A DNA stretch of 64,000 bases, from assembly GCF_000746845.1 (NCBI RefSeq), contig NZ_KN050846.1:2496963-2560962 (forward strand), read 5' to 3'. Position numbers and translations under genes: made by a program. The stretch is from Altibacter lentus. GTDB lineage: Bacteria > Bacteroidota > Bacteroidia > Flavobacteriales > Flavobacteriaceae. This document shows positions 25,557 to 34,363 of the stretch, in pieces; positions within the stretch are counted from its first letter, which is position 1; every line of letters begins with the position of its first letter. The notes under the pieces were generated by a model. It made no database searches. It worked only from the letters and a program-made list of their open reading frames with translations, and had not been told where the DNA came from.

Positions 25557-25993
25557 GCACTGCGTTCGTTTTCCATAGCCGATTTGTATTCCTTTGCCAG
25601 ACTCGTTTTTTGTGATTCTGAGAATACTTTACCTGCCAATTGGAAGAAGGTGTGCTCTTCGTCTTCCAGATGGTGCTCTACCTTTTCACAAAGTTTTTTT
25701 GCCGTCACCAGCCAACCCGGTGAGTCCATATCGGTCTTTTCGAGCTCTTCGACCAATTCGTCCATTTCGTGATGTTCTGCAATTCCATGGCGGGCGTGCT
25801 CCTGCATCATGTCGTTATGGATCAGGGGCGAATAAAAGTGGCGTTCTTCGGCTATGGCGTGTATGTCAAGTTCATGCTTTAACGCCTGGAACAGCTGTTT
25901 TCGCAATTCGGTCTTGCCTTCGGTTTTCTTTAATTTGTCACAAAGTGCACGTTGAATGTCGTGATCTTCTCTAATCGCTTCAAAAATGGTCAT
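25553..25993 (-). CDS. Hemerythrin-like (HHE) domain protein
   Basis: The 146-residue four-helix-bundle protein has His/Glu ligands spaced as in hemerythrin: REDHD (His11), LDIHAIAEERHFY (His45, Glu49/50, His52), AEHHEMDE and HHLEDEEHTFF. Such proteins bind a non-haem di-iron centre and sense or store O2, NO or iron. The start at 25993 matches the family N-terminus; the longer ORF adds 14 residues without homology features. It lies 70 bp after the last arsenosugar gene on the same strand, so co-transcription is possible. Confidence 0.82.
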   Translation of the reverse strand: MTIFEAIREDHDIQRALCDKLKKTEGKTELRKQLFQALKHELDIHAIAEERHFYSPLIHNDMMQEHARHGIAEHHEMDELVEELEKTDMDSPGWLVTAKKLCEKVEHHLEDEEHTFFQLAGKVFSESQKTSLAKEYKSAMENERSA

Positions 25994-26063
25994 AATGGTG
26001 GTTTTTTTGTTTTCTGAAAAATACAACCAACCCAATAGATAAAGTGTTTATAAAATCATAAAG

Positions 26064-26825
26064 TTAGCGGTCCACAAAGATTTCTTCAGGTTTTTTTGAA
26101 GAGGAAGGAATTGTTTTGGGCGACCCTTTAAGGTGCTTGCAGTAGTATTGGTACAACGCTTCAGCATCGGCACCTAGCCATTTCTTTAGATAGATCATAA
26201 AAAAATGGTATTGTACAAACCAAACACCTTTTTCACGGTAGAGTCTTGCGGAGGAGGTAAGTGCTTCCGGGATCACTACAAAAGTCTCTCGGGCATACAA
26301 CTCATTGATGAGAATGTTGTCTTCATAAATAATAAAGCGATCATCATATCCCCCGATGTCTGTGAAAAGCTCTTGCGTGATGAACTGACTTTGATCACCG
26401 CCCCTGCAGGCGCGCCATGAGAAACGGGTAAACCAGCCGGCAAGCTTTAACCACCAGTGGTTGCTGTCGAATCGCATTTTAAAACAACCCGCAGGATTTC
26501 CTTTAGCGACCTCTTCGAGTATAAATGTGTCAAATTGTTTCGGCGGAAAGGAATCGGCATGTAAAAAATAGAGTACGCTACCTGTAGCAACCTTCGCACC
26601 TTTGTTCATTTGTTTGGCACGGCCTTTTTCCGAAGCGATTACAGAAACAGGAAATAAGGACGTTCTAGCAAAATGTTGGGTGATCGCTATGGTCTCATCG
26701 GAGCTACCGCCATCGACTACCAAGATCTCTGCAACATGATCCTTAGATGCGTGCGAAGTGAGATGTGATAATACAGACTGGATGTTCTGCGCCTCGTTAA
26801 GGACCGGGATGATGATGCTGATCAT
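26064..26825 (-). CDS. Arsenosugar-cluster family 2 glycosyltransferase (TIGR04283-like)
   Basis: The 253-residue GT2 enzyme has SIIIPVLNEAQNIQSVL, LVVDGGSSDET, LHADSFPP (metal-binding loop), the WRACRGGDQSQFI motif and GGYDDRFIIYEDN. These features mark the TIGR04283 group, which is found next to arsenosugar genes. It presumably transfers a sugar or aglycone at a late step of arsenosugar formation in the cytosol. It is the last clear member of the minus-strand operon that begins at 34255. Confidence 0.82.
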   Translation of the reverse strand: MISIIIPVLNEAQNIQSVLSHLTSHASKDHVAEILVVDGGSSDETIAITQHFARTSLFPVSVIASEKGRAKQMNKGAKVATGSVLYFLHADSFPPKQFDTFILEEVAKGNPAGCFKMRFDSNHWWLKLAGWFTRFSWRACRGGDQSQFITQELFTDIGGYDDRFIIYEDNILINELYARETFVVIPEALTSSARLYREKGVWFVQYHFFMIYLKKWLGADAEALYQYYCKHLKGSPKTIPSSSKKPEEIFVDR

Positions 26826-26883
26826 TGGGTAAACTTACAAAAATTTTCAAGGCATTCGGCTCCTGAAACCAAGCAAATAACGA

Positions 26884-27687
26884 CTATTCTTGATCGTTCA
26901 GATCCCAGTTATAATTCTTGTACTGCAAGGTAGCAGAGGGATTGATCTTGGTGTTACTGTATTGATTGATATAGGCGATAACGTCTTGTTCGCCATTAAT
27001 CGTATAGTCTTTCTTGTACCAGTCGAAAATAGATGACACCTTTGGGTCGTTCGGGCTGATATCGTTCTTGTCGCTGTTGATGAACTCTCTGGCAGCTCTG
27101 TTCAGTTGTTCATTGATCTTGGCGGCTGTATAGGCTTCGTCCAGTAACTTAGGACATGAAATGGAAGCACAATTGATCGCAAAGTGGATGCGAGGTTCAT
27201 CCATTTTTCGAAGGATGCCGTTCTCAATACCTCCCAAAGAAAGTTCACGATCTCCTACAGGCACGATTCCTTTGGTCCAAGCACCGTCAATGTCTTTGAT
27301 GCTCTTTACGGGATAGTTGTCCAAGATGAGGTCTACGGTATATGCGTTGTAAAGGTTGATATAATAGGCCAATAACTCCTGAACACTCCAGTCGTCTGTA
27401 GGATTCTTTGAAGATAAATTCTGAAGGTAGGTGTTCAATGCTTCCCGATCTTTCTGAAACCCTTTATAGTCGACCATGCCTTGGGGACCTACATGTTTTT
27501 TTAAAAGTTTGTCCCATTGCGAATGATCCACGTTCACGGCAGAATTTGCCGTTGTTGAGGTAAGTTCTCCTTTCACTTCTTTTGTGGGTTGACCCTGTGA
27601 GGAGAGTCCTGCCGCAGAGAATAAATTACAACTGCTAAGAGAAAGGATTAAAAATAAGGCGGGTAGTAAGCGTATAAATCTAAACAT
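26884..27687 (-). CDS. DUF547 lipoprotein in the arsenosugar operon
   Basis: The 267-residue lipoprotein (signal ending LSLSSC, Cys20) has a DUF547 domain: YYINLYNAYTVDLILDNYP, IHFAINCASISCPKL and a C-terminal FDWYKKDYTI. It is a paralogue of the 23725-24444 protein. It sits between the sterol-desaturase-like and glycosyltransferase genes with 34- and 58-bp gaps, and is probably transcribed with them. Function is not known; the conserved Cys pair could be structural or metal-binding. Confidence 0.83.
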   Translation of the reverse strand: MFRFIRLLPALFLILSLSSCNLFSAAGLSSQGQPTKEVKGELTSTTANSAVNVDHSQWDKLLKKHVGPQGMVDYKGFQKDREALNTYLQNLSSKNPTDDWSVQELLAYYINLYNAYTVDLILDNYPVKSIKDIDGAWTKGIVPVGDRELSLGGIENGILRKMDEPRIHFAINCASISCPKLLDEAYTAAKINEQLNRAAREFINSDKNDISPNDPKVSSIFDWYKKDYTINGEQDVIAYINQYSNTKINPSATLQYKNYNWDLNDQE

Positions 27688-27721
27688 AGTATTTTTTTAG
27701 CTGCTTTATATACGCAGCAGA

Positions 27722-28606
27722 TTATTTTCTGGTTTTCAACGGATACATCTCCTGTGTAAAGAAATCTTTAGGGAAGGTTTCATCACCTGTGAACCCCAAT
27801 TCTATGTCCCGCCCGTCATGGGGAACATGATCCGTTTTGAAAATATAATCCCAAATACTTAAAGTGAGTCCGTAATTAACACCGTATTTAGTGTGTTTTG
27901 GCAAAACTTTAGCATGATGCCAGATGTGCATTTTAGGATTATTGAAAACATAGCGGAATGGTCCGTAGTCCCAGCCTAAGTTGGCATGGTTGAGGTGCCC
28001 CACCGTAAGAGCGAAGAAATGAACGACGGCAACATCCTGTGCGTCGAAACCGCCTATAATAGCAATGGGAATATAGAGTAAGGATTTATATACAACCGGT
28101 TCCATCCAGTGGTAGCGTAAGTGCGCAGCAAAACCCATTTCCTTGACCGAATGATGTACTTTATGAAAATTCCATAGAAAGGGGACCCTGTGCAATAGGC
28201 GATGTGTATTCCATTGTACAAAATCTGATACGAGGAAAAAGACAAGCAATCCCAACCCGAACGGAAGTGCATCCACGTCCAACAATTGGAAGTTTGACAC
28301 CTTCAAACCCACCAATGCCAAAACATCGTTGAAAATAGCTTCAGCCGTATTGGACAAGAAGATAAGCACGATCAAATTGAGAAGAAAGAAATTGAAGAAC
28401 ATATAGAAGGTGTCCAGCCAAAAATCCTTTCGGAACATCTTTTGCTGCTTCCGCCAAGGGAAAAGCAGTTCTAATCCCCAAACCACTGCAGAGACGATGA
28501 GAAGACCATAGAAATAATTTTCCCAGTGAAAACTAGTGACCTCACTAAGGAGATAGTTCCAATAACCGGAATAGGATTCTTTAAAAATGTCTATGTAGCG
28601 TTCCAT
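27722..28606 (-). CDS. Sterol desaturase / fatty-acid hydroxylase superfamily membrane protein
   Basis: The 294-residue integral membrane di-iron enzyme has the His-rich motifs of the superfamily: HRLLH, HKVHH and, near the end, HLNHANLGWD and HIWHHAK. Four or more hydrophobic segments frame them. Members hydroxylate or desaturate lipid substrates, or cleave ether bonds, using O2. Its position inside the arsenosugar operon suggests action on a lipid linked to this pathway (inference only). Confidence 0.87.
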   Translation of the reverse strand: MERYIDIFKESYSGYWNYLLSEVTSFHWENYFYGLLIVSAVVWGLELLFPWRKQQKMFRKDFWLDTFYMFFNFFLLNLIVLIFLSNTAEAIFNDVLALVGLKVSNFQLLDVDALPFGLGLLVFFLVSDFVQWNTHRLLHRVPFLWNFHKVHHSVKEMGFAAHLRYHWMEPVVYKSLLYIPIAIIGGFDAQDVAVVHFFALTVGHLNHANLGWDYGPFRYVFNNPKMHIWHHAKVLPKHTKYGVNYGLTLSIWDYIFKTDHVPHDGRDIELGFTGDETFPKDFFTQEMYPLKTRK

Positions 28607-28645
28607 GTATACTATTCGATAAAAGTCGGAAACAAGACTTCTAAA

Positions 28646-29758
28646 TTACAAAATAGATGACAAGAGTTTAAATGTAAGCGCACTTAAAACAGCAGCGGCA
28701 GGAAGTGTAAGGACCCAAGAGAGCAATATTTTTGAAATCATCTTGACATCTGCTTTTTTTGTAACGGTACCTATTCCAAAAATGGATCCAACCGAAACAT
28801 GGGTAGTAGATACCGGGAGTCCGTGAACACTGGCGGTCGTGACAAGAATACCGGTGATCATATTAGCCGTAAATCCCTGTCCGTGATTCATGGGTGTGAT
28901 CTTTTTACTCATAGTGATCCCTACTTTCTTGGCGTTAAGGAGTCCCCCTGCGGCCATAGTAACTGCTACGGCGATCATTCCCCACTGAATATCGATGGTA
29001 TTAATGATTATCAACAATCCAACGATCTTAGGGGTGTCGTTAAGACCACGGGCAAAACTTACTATTCCCGCACTTATAAAATGCAATGTATCCAAAACTC
29101 TTTGCGATGTGATGCCCAAAATTTTTCCTTTGTAGGTTTCAACACATCCGCTTTCACAAGAAGCAAGCTGAATTTGCGAAGCAATGGCAAGGCTCATATT
29201 CGAGTTGGCAGTTTGTGCAGCCAAATTGTTTTGAGTCACACAAAGGCAGCTCTTTTTTGTAACACCCAATCGCTTTCGCAATTTCCTGAAAAGGATATAC
29301 GCCATAAAACTTAGGATAGCTGCCATGAGCGGACTCAAGATCAAGGGAATTAGGAATGCTTTTCCAAGTTTTTCAAAATTGAATTCGGGTCCAATGGCCA
29401 TGACACCTGCGCCAAAAAGCGCGCCAACCAACCCATGTGTGGTCGATATGGGCATACCAATCTTAGTTGCCAACAGTACCGTAAATGCAGCACCCAAAGC
29501 AATAGAGATTGCAAAAACGGGGTTCTGTATAAGATCATCCGGCACCAATCCTTTTCCCGAAAAATTCTTTACCAGTGTTCCTGCCAGGAATATTGCTGCG
29601 ATCGAGCCAGCAAATGTAGTGACCGTTGCCCAGCGGATAGCTCTTTTATAATTGGTGGTTCCACTCCCAAACAGTGTCGCAACTCCCTTGAAATTATCAT
29701 TTGCACCGTTGCTATAGGCTAAGAAACAAGCAGCAATAAAAAGAATAACGAAGATCAT
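28646..29758 (-). CDS. PiT-family inorganic phosphate transporter
   Basis: The 370-residue membrane protein has the duplicated PiT signature: YSNGANDNFKGV near the N-terminus and RGLNDTPKIVG in the second half, with about ten membrane helices. It catalyses cation-coupled phosphate uptake across the inner membrane. Members often also carry arsenate, which is notable because the neighbours on both sides belong to an arsenosugar operon. A 75-bp gap separates it from arsM upstream. Confidence 0.9.
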   Translation of the reverse strand: MIFVILFIAACFLAYSNGANDNFKGVATLFGSGTTNYKRAIRWATVTTFAGSIAAIFLAGTLVKNFSGKGLVPDDLIQNPVFAISIALGAAFTVLLATKIGMPISTTHGLVGALFGAGVMAIGPEFNFEKLGKAFLIPLILSPLMAAILSFMAYILFRKLRKRLGVTKKSCLCVTQNNLAAQTANSNMSLAIASQIQLASCESGCVETYKGKILGITSQRVLDTLHFISAGIVSFARGLNDTPKIVGLLIIINTIDIQWGMIAVAVTMAAGGLLNAKKVGITMSKKITPMNHGQGFTANMITGILVTTASVHGLPVSTTHVSVGSIFGIGTVTKKADVKMISKILLSWVLTLPAAAVLSALTFKLLSSIL

Positions 29759-29833
29759 GGGAGTTCATGTAGATTGTGGTTATATGTACGAAGGAATCTT
29801 TCTTTCGGTTTCGGTGTTTTCTCAAGATTGTGT

Positions 29834-30802
29834 TTAACAACACCCGCCTCCATCATAATGAAAGGTAGACTCACTTATAAAGATATCATCTCGGCCTAAG
29901 GCTTGAAGAGCTGCAGCGGTCTTGTCGCAAATGGCAATGGGCTGGTTCTTCAGTAAGACGTGCCCTTTCTTATCGTCAAAATAAGCCTCTTCACCATAGA
30001 AGATAGCCGCCTTTCCGGTAAAGATACAGGGGCCGTCTTCCGGCATAGGATCTTTGATCGCTGCTACTTCAATAGATTCGATGTAAATGAGTTCCTCGGT
30101 TGGATAATGCTTCGGGTCAAGGATACGGTACGGTTTTCGTGCACGGATCTCTATAGTTCCGAATCCGGCATCGGTGAGGGCCTTCACATATTCGGCGATG
30201 GATAGACTTCCGCTTAGACATAAGGCCCGTAAGCGGTCATCGTTCCGAAGCGTGTCGTTCATAGGTTGCTCGCAAGTGGGATCGCTCATTACGAGTCGGC
30301 CGTGTGGCTTCAGCACCCGATACATTTCGGCAATGGCACGTTTAAGGTCTTCGGCTTTAAAGATATTGAACAAACAATTTTGTGCCGCCACATCAATGGA
30401 ATTGTCTTTCACCGGCAAATGGAGGGCATCCCCTTTTTTAAGGTCTACGAACTCGCTCTTGAACCACGGATTGAGCGCTTCGGCTTCTGAAAAGTTCTTT
30501 CTGGAGGCTTCCAGCATTTCATCTACTACATCTACACCCACTACGCCGCCTTTTTGCCGATTGAAATAAGCAAATTGCAATAATTCCATCCCGCCGCCAA
30601 CCCCTACATAGAGCATTCGCGGATTGTTGGTAAGATCGCGGGCATGTACCGTGCTTCCGCAACCGTAGTTCATTTCTTGCATGATCTTAGGGATCTTCAA
30701 ACCGGGCAATTCCCATATTGGATTGGTCGTACAGCAAAGGCCAACATCCGGAGTGAGGGCCGCTTCTTTATAAACATCGTGTGTAGTATCTAAATAGCTC
30801 AT
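29834..30802 (-). CDS. arsM: Arsenosugar-type arsenite methyltransferase
   Basis: The 322-residue class I SAM methyltransferase has the SAM loop LYVGVGGGMELL (about 64-75), a conserved VVGVDVVDEMLE acidic motif and several Cys candidates for As(III): Cys23-Cys24 (GLCCTTNP), Cys48 (YGCGST), a Cys in CLFNIFKAED and a terminal GGGCC. The N-terminal VYKEAALTPDVGLCC segment is typical of the arsenosugar-associated ArsM group. It methylates arsenite, probably to a dimethylated species, before radical adenosylation by ArsS (33.9 kb). It ends 11 bp after the nucleoside phosphorylase gene. Confidence 0.88.
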   Translation of the reverse strand: MSYLDTTHDVYKEAALTPDVGLCCTTNPIWELPGLKIPKIMQEMNYGCGSTVHARDLTNNPRMLYVGVGGGMELLQFAYFNRQKGGVVGVDVVDEMLEASRKNFSEAEALNPWFKSEFVDLKKGDALHLPVKDNSIDVAAQNCLFNIFKAEDLKRAIAEMYRVLKPHGRLVMSDPTCEQPMNDTLRNDDRLRALCLSGSLSIAEYVKALTDAGFGTIEIRARKPYRILDPKHYPTEELIYIESIEVAAIKDPMPEDGPCIFTGKAAIFYGEEAYFDDKKGHVLLKNQPIAICDKTAAALQALGRDDIFISESTFHYDGGGCC

Positions 30803-30813
30803 AGGTGCGTGGA

Positions 30814-31626
30814 TTATAAACGTTTTATCAATTCGGTAAAAAGAGTGATCATATTCGGTTCTGCCTTTCCGGCCATAGCGATGATCTCTTCAATATCAAC
30901 AGGTTTTAGGTCATCCGGATCACATTCGTCCGTTAATACAGATACTGCCGAAACCGGCAGCCCCAGGTGGTTAGCTACGATCACTTCAGGGACTGTACTC
31001 ATGCCCACGGCGTCTGCACCAATGATCTTCAGGTATCGATATTCGGCACGGGTTTCTAACTGCGGTCCAAACACACTGGCATATACCCCTTTATGCAAAG
31101 TAATGTTGTGATCTTTTGCGATCGATGCTAACTTGGCATTCATGTCTACATCGTAAGGAGCGCTCATGTCCACAAAACGTTCCCCTAATTTTTCAACACC
31201 ATTAAAGGCAAGAGGGGAACTGCCTTGTAAGTTGATATGGTCGTCAATGAGCATGATCTCACCCTTTTTGAAATTAAGGTTGATCGCACCACTGGCATTG
31301 CTCACCAATAGTTTTTTTACACCCAAACGATACATCACCCGAACGGGAAATGTAACATCCAGTAACGAATACCCTTCATATAGATGGAACCGCCCCTGCA
31401 TGACCATCACCTTTTTTCCGCCCAACGTCCCGTAGATAAGTTTTCCTTTATGGAATTCTACTGTTGCTGTTGGAAAGTTAGGAATATGATTGTAACTCAC
31501 CTCGCTCTCGATGTTGAGGTGATCGACCAATTTTCCCAAACCGGTTCCTAAAATGATTCCGATCTCCGGCGCTTCAAAGCCACGTTGTTGTAAATACTCA
31601 ACCGATTGTTGAATGTACGTTGTCAT
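30814..31626 (-). CDS. Purine nucleoside phosphorylase of the arsenosugar operon
   Basis: The 270-residue protein belongs to the trimeric PNP/MTA phosphorylase family: GIILGTGLG phosphate loop, GRFHLYEGY, NASGAINL and GADAVGMSTVPE (Met209). The base-site Glu is Glu191 (QLETRAE). At the position of human PNP Asn243 it has Asp233 (VLTDECDPD). In this family that change is associated with acceptance of 6-aminopurines such as adenosine or MTA. Its genes on both sides are arsenosugar genes. I infer phosphorolysis of an arsenic-containing adenosine derivative, releasing adenine. Confidence 0.88.
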   Translation of the reverse strand: MTTYIQQSVEYLQQRGFEAPEIGIILGTGLGKLVDHLNIESEVSYNHIPNFPTATVEFHKGKLIYGTLGGKKVMVMQGRFHLYEGYSLLDVTFPVRVMYRLGVKKLLVSNASGAINLNFKKGEIMLIDDHINLQGSSPLAFNGVEKLGERFVDMSAPYDVDMNAKLASIAKDHNITLHKGVYASVFGPQLETRAEYRYLKIIGADAVGMSTVPEVIVANHLGLPVSAVSVLTDECDPDDLKPVDIEEIIAMAGKAEPNMITLFTELIKRL

Positions 31627-31627
31627 G

Positions 31628-32311
31628 TTATATCGATTTCTGATCTGGTGTTAAAAACTGCTGAAATATCGCAAGGTGTTCGATATCTTCCCATCGGTCC
31701 ACGTCGTTCTTTTCAGGGAGTAAGGCAACCTCTTCGGCAACAAGATCTGCTAGAGTATCCTTTAGAACCGTCTCGGTGCCCCATTCTTTACTACGGAAGA
31801 GTTGGGGGATGACCTTTTTTAAACCTAATAGATAATATCCTCCATCTGCTGCAGGTCCCAGGACCACTTCGCTCGTATCCAAAGCTTTAAAGGCATGTGT
31901 TATTGTTTCACTGTCGAGATCGTAGAGATCACTCCCAATAATAATGGCTTGCTTGTAACCACTATCGAATATTTCTTGAAAGGCATGCATCATACGCGCT
32001 CCAAGATCTTCCCCGCGTTGTAATTTCTTATGATAGTGTCTCGTTTTCCAAAGATCGTCCTTCCAGATCTCATTGGAATAGAATACAAACTTATCCACTT
32101 GAAGCTCTTGCGTGATGGAGACGGTGTGGTTCAACAAGAAGTTGTAGATACGAAGGGCTGCTTCGTCACCAACAGTGGCGGCCAATCGCGTCTTGCATTT
32201 ACCAAGTTCCGGATTTCTGGTAAAAATGATCAACGCTTTTTTTGACGTGGGGAACCAAAAATCGGTTTCCATATCCATACTGTTGTTGTCGTTTGTAGTG
32301 AACACCCCCAT
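31628..32311 (-). CDS. Arsenosugar-cluster glycosyltransferase, CofC/GT-A-like (TIGR04282)
   Basis: The 227-residue nucleotidyl/glycosyltransferase-like protein has ALIIFTRNPELGKCKTRLA (about 26-44), IIIGSDLYDLD and the GPAADGGYYLLGL motif, as in TIGR04282. This family co-occurs with arsenosugar genes. It may activate or transfer the ribose moiety after phosphorolysis. The start is one base after the rhodanese stop. Later Met codons at residues 12 and 14 are possible alternative starts, since residues 1-20 show no family features. Confidence 0.84.
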   Translation of the reverse strand: MGVFTTNDNNSMDMETDFWFPTSKKALIIFTRNPELGKCKTRLAATVGDEAALRIYNFLLNHTVSITQELQVDKFVFYSNEIWKDDLWKTRHYHKKLQRGEDLGARMMHAFQEIFDSGYKQAIIIGSDLYDLDSETITHAFKALDTSEVVLGPAADGGYYLLGLKKVIPQLFRSKEWGTETVLKDTLADLVAEEVALLPEKNDVDRWEDIEHLAIFQQFLTPDQKSI

Positions 32312-32312
32312 A

Positions 32313-32810
32313 TCAATAAACCTTATTTCCCCTGGTCAGCCATTTACTCCAAACTCTGGAAAATGTATGGATATTTTCAGTTTCGGTACGTGTAGAATCC
32401 ACCACCGTATACCCTTTATTCTTCCATTCAAAGATGCCCCCATATAAATTCCTCACATTGGTAAATCCGGCATGCTTCAGTTTTTCGGCGATCACTTCGG
32501 AACGGATTCCGAGGGAACAATACACCACGATAGGGCTATTTTTATTGGTGACCGTTTCTGAAATTTCTTCCGAAGAAAAAGTAGAAAAGCCCACATACCT
32601 CGCATTGTCTATGTGACTCACGCCAAATTCGGCAATTTCACGTGCGTCCAGGATCACTACGGTGTCGTTCACCTGAAGCCTTCGCAGTTCCTCTACCGAA
32701 ATATAAGGGACACTGTGGGTGTTGTATTGTTTCAACAACGCATCCAGCGATTCCTGAGCGGTCGCAGAAAAGGTCACTAAAAGCAGAAGAATGTAGCTTA
32801 TTTTTTTCAT
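32313..32810 (-). CDS. Secreted rhodanese-like protein
   Basis: The 165-residue protein has a signal peptide (cleavage near SATAQE) and one rhodanese domain with the Cys98 active loop VYCSLGIRSE and the preceding LDARE motif. It is likely periplasmic. Rhodaneses move sulfane sulfur, and some homologues reduce arsenate. Its gene lies between ArsS (24-bp gap) and the TIGR04282 glycosyltransferase (1-bp gap), so it is an operon member. The loop CSLGIR differs from classical arsenate reductases. Confidence 0.85.
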   Translation of the reverse strand: MKKISYILLLLVTFSATAQESLDALLKQYNTHSVPYISVEELRRLQVNDTVVILDAREIAEFGVSHIDNARYVGFSTFSSEEISETVTNKNSPIVVYCSLGIRSEVIAEKLKHAGFTNVRNLYGGIFEWKNKGYTVVDSTRTETENIHTFSRVWSKWLTRGNKVY

Positions 32811-32834
32811 GAGATCTTTGGTCTACAAAACCCG

Positions 32835-33902
32835 TCAATTCGTCACGGCACCTTGACAGCTGCTTCCGGCACCTGCCGTACAGCCGTAACAATGCTGCGA
32901 AATTATTATGTTTCGATCGTTAAGGATCTCTTCGTTGTAATCTTTTATGTGTTTTATCTTGCTTGCCACTTTGAGTCCGAGCATCTGATTGAAATCGCAG
33001 TCGTACAACCACCCGTCCCAGCTAATGGAAATGGTGTTGGTGCACATCACATTCTGTACAGCAGCTGGATTATACGCATCTACCAATTGATACATATAGT
33101 CTTCATAGTTTTCGGAAGCAATCAAATAATCCAGAAATCGGGCGATGGGCAAATTGGTGATCGCAAACAGGTTGTGGAACCGGATATCAAAATCTTCGAG
33201 CAAGGCTTTTTTGAAGTCTTTTTCCATGCTCGCTTGATCTCCCGGCAGGAATGCACCACTAGGATTGTACACCAGATCCAGCCGAAGGTCGCTGTTTGGC
33301 ATCCCGTACCCTATGGCATTTAATTCTTGCAAGGCTTTGATCGATTTATCGAAAACGCCGTCACCACGCTGTTTATCGGTCTTTCCGCGTGTCCAGTGTG
33401 GCATGGAGCTCACGACATGTACGTTGTGTTCTTTAAAAAACTGCGGAAGGTCGTAGTATTTTTTGTTTGCCCTAAGAATTGTGAGGTTGCTTCGAACAAT
33501 AAAATCTTTAATCCCTGCCTTGCTCGCCTCGTCTACGAACCATCTAAAATCAGGGTTCATTTCCGGGGCGCCTCCTGTAAGATCCAAGGTGTGGGCTCCT
33601 GTATTTTGGATGACCTCCAAGCATTGTTTCATGGTCTCTCGGGTCATGATCTCCTTACGATCGGGGCCGGCGTCTACGTGACAGTGTTCGCACACCTGAT
33701 TGCACATATACCCAAGATTGATCTGAAGGATCTCCAGTTTTTTAGGGCGTAATGGAAACTGATCGCTTTCTTTGATCTTTTTCGCAAAGGTGGGCAATTC
33801 GCCATCCTGAAAAATACCGTTCGACAGGATCTCAAGTTGCCTGTTGCTTTCTGCAAGTTCACTGTGGCGTTTATGTAGGGATTGGGTCTTTAGTTTCGAC
33901 AT
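32835..33902 (-). CDS. arsS: Arsenosugar biosynthesis radical SAM protein
   Basis: The 355-residue radical SAM enzyme has the cluster motif CNQVCEHC (Cys67, Cys71, Cys74; CxxxCxxC). It also has a DLTGGAPEMNP glycine motif and a Cys-rich C-terminus (HCYGCTAGAGSSC) characteristic of the TIGR04167/ArsS group. The family is known to add the 5'-deoxyadenosyl group of SAM to dimethylarsenite, giving a dimethylarsinoyl adenosine precursor of arsenosugars. It lies 14 bp after the AhpD-like gene and is followed by rhodanese. Confidence 0.9.
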   Translation of the reverse strand: MSKLKTQSLHKRHSELAESNRQLEILSNGIFQDGELPTFAKKIKESDQFPLRPKKLEILQINLGYMCNQVCEHCHVDAGPDRKEIMTRETMKQCLEVIQNTGAHTLDLTGGAPEMNPDFRWFVDEASKAGIKDFIVRSNLTILRANKKYYDLPQFFKEHNVHVVSSMPHWTRGKTDKQRGDGVFDKSIKALQELNAIGYGMPNSDLRLDLVYNPSGAFLPGDQASMEKDFKKALLEDFDIRFHNLFAITNLPIARFLDYLIASENYEDYMYQLVDAYNPAAVQNVMCTNTISISWDGWLYDCDFNQMLGLKVASKIKHIKDYNEEILNDRNIIISQHCYGCTAGAGSSCQGAVTN

Positions 33903-33916
33903 AGAATAGGAGCTGC

Positions 33917-34255
33917 TTATCCGTCCAGTTTATTCACTTTGTTCATCATCATGACACCATGGACTAGGGTGGCACCACTTTTTATGGCTGCACCAACGTG
34001 TATCGCTTCCATCATTTCTTGTTTGGTCACACCGCGTTGCAAACCGTCTTTAGTATAGGCATCAATGCAATAAGGACATTGTTCGGTATGTGCGACAGCC
34101 AGTGCGATCAATGATTTTTCCCGAGCGGTAAGGGCACCTTCTTCGAAAACCTTTCCGTAGTAATCAAAAAATTTGGCTCCCAATTCTTCGCTCCATTCGG
34201 TAATATTCCCAAATTTTCTCAGATCGGCCGGATCGTAATAATTATTAGCTGCCAT
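33917..34255 (-). CDS. Arsenosugar-associated AhpD-like peroxidase protein
   Basis: The 112-residue carboxymuconolactone decarboxylase/AhpD-fold protein has the redox motif CPYCIDAYTKDGLQ (Cys60, Cys63) with the preceding conserved Glu-Gln-His region (HTEQ). It belongs to the group usually annotated as arsenosugar biosynthesis-associated peroxidase-like. It is the first gene of the minus-strand operon. It may reduce arsenic intermediates or remove peroxide; this is inferred from family and context. Confidence 0.87.
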   Translation of the reverse strand: MAANNYYDPADLRKFGNITEWSEELGAKFFDYYGKVFEEGALTAREKSLIALAVAHTEQCPYCIDAYTKDGLQRGVTKQEMMEAIHVGAAIKSGATLVHGVMMMNKVNKLDG

Positions 34256-34363
34256 AGATGTGTTTATTATAAGTACGAAATATTAAAGTACCTGGTTTTA
34301 CAACTTCGTAAATATAAACAAGTAGTCTTACTATATAAAAAAACTTACAATTATTATCCAACA

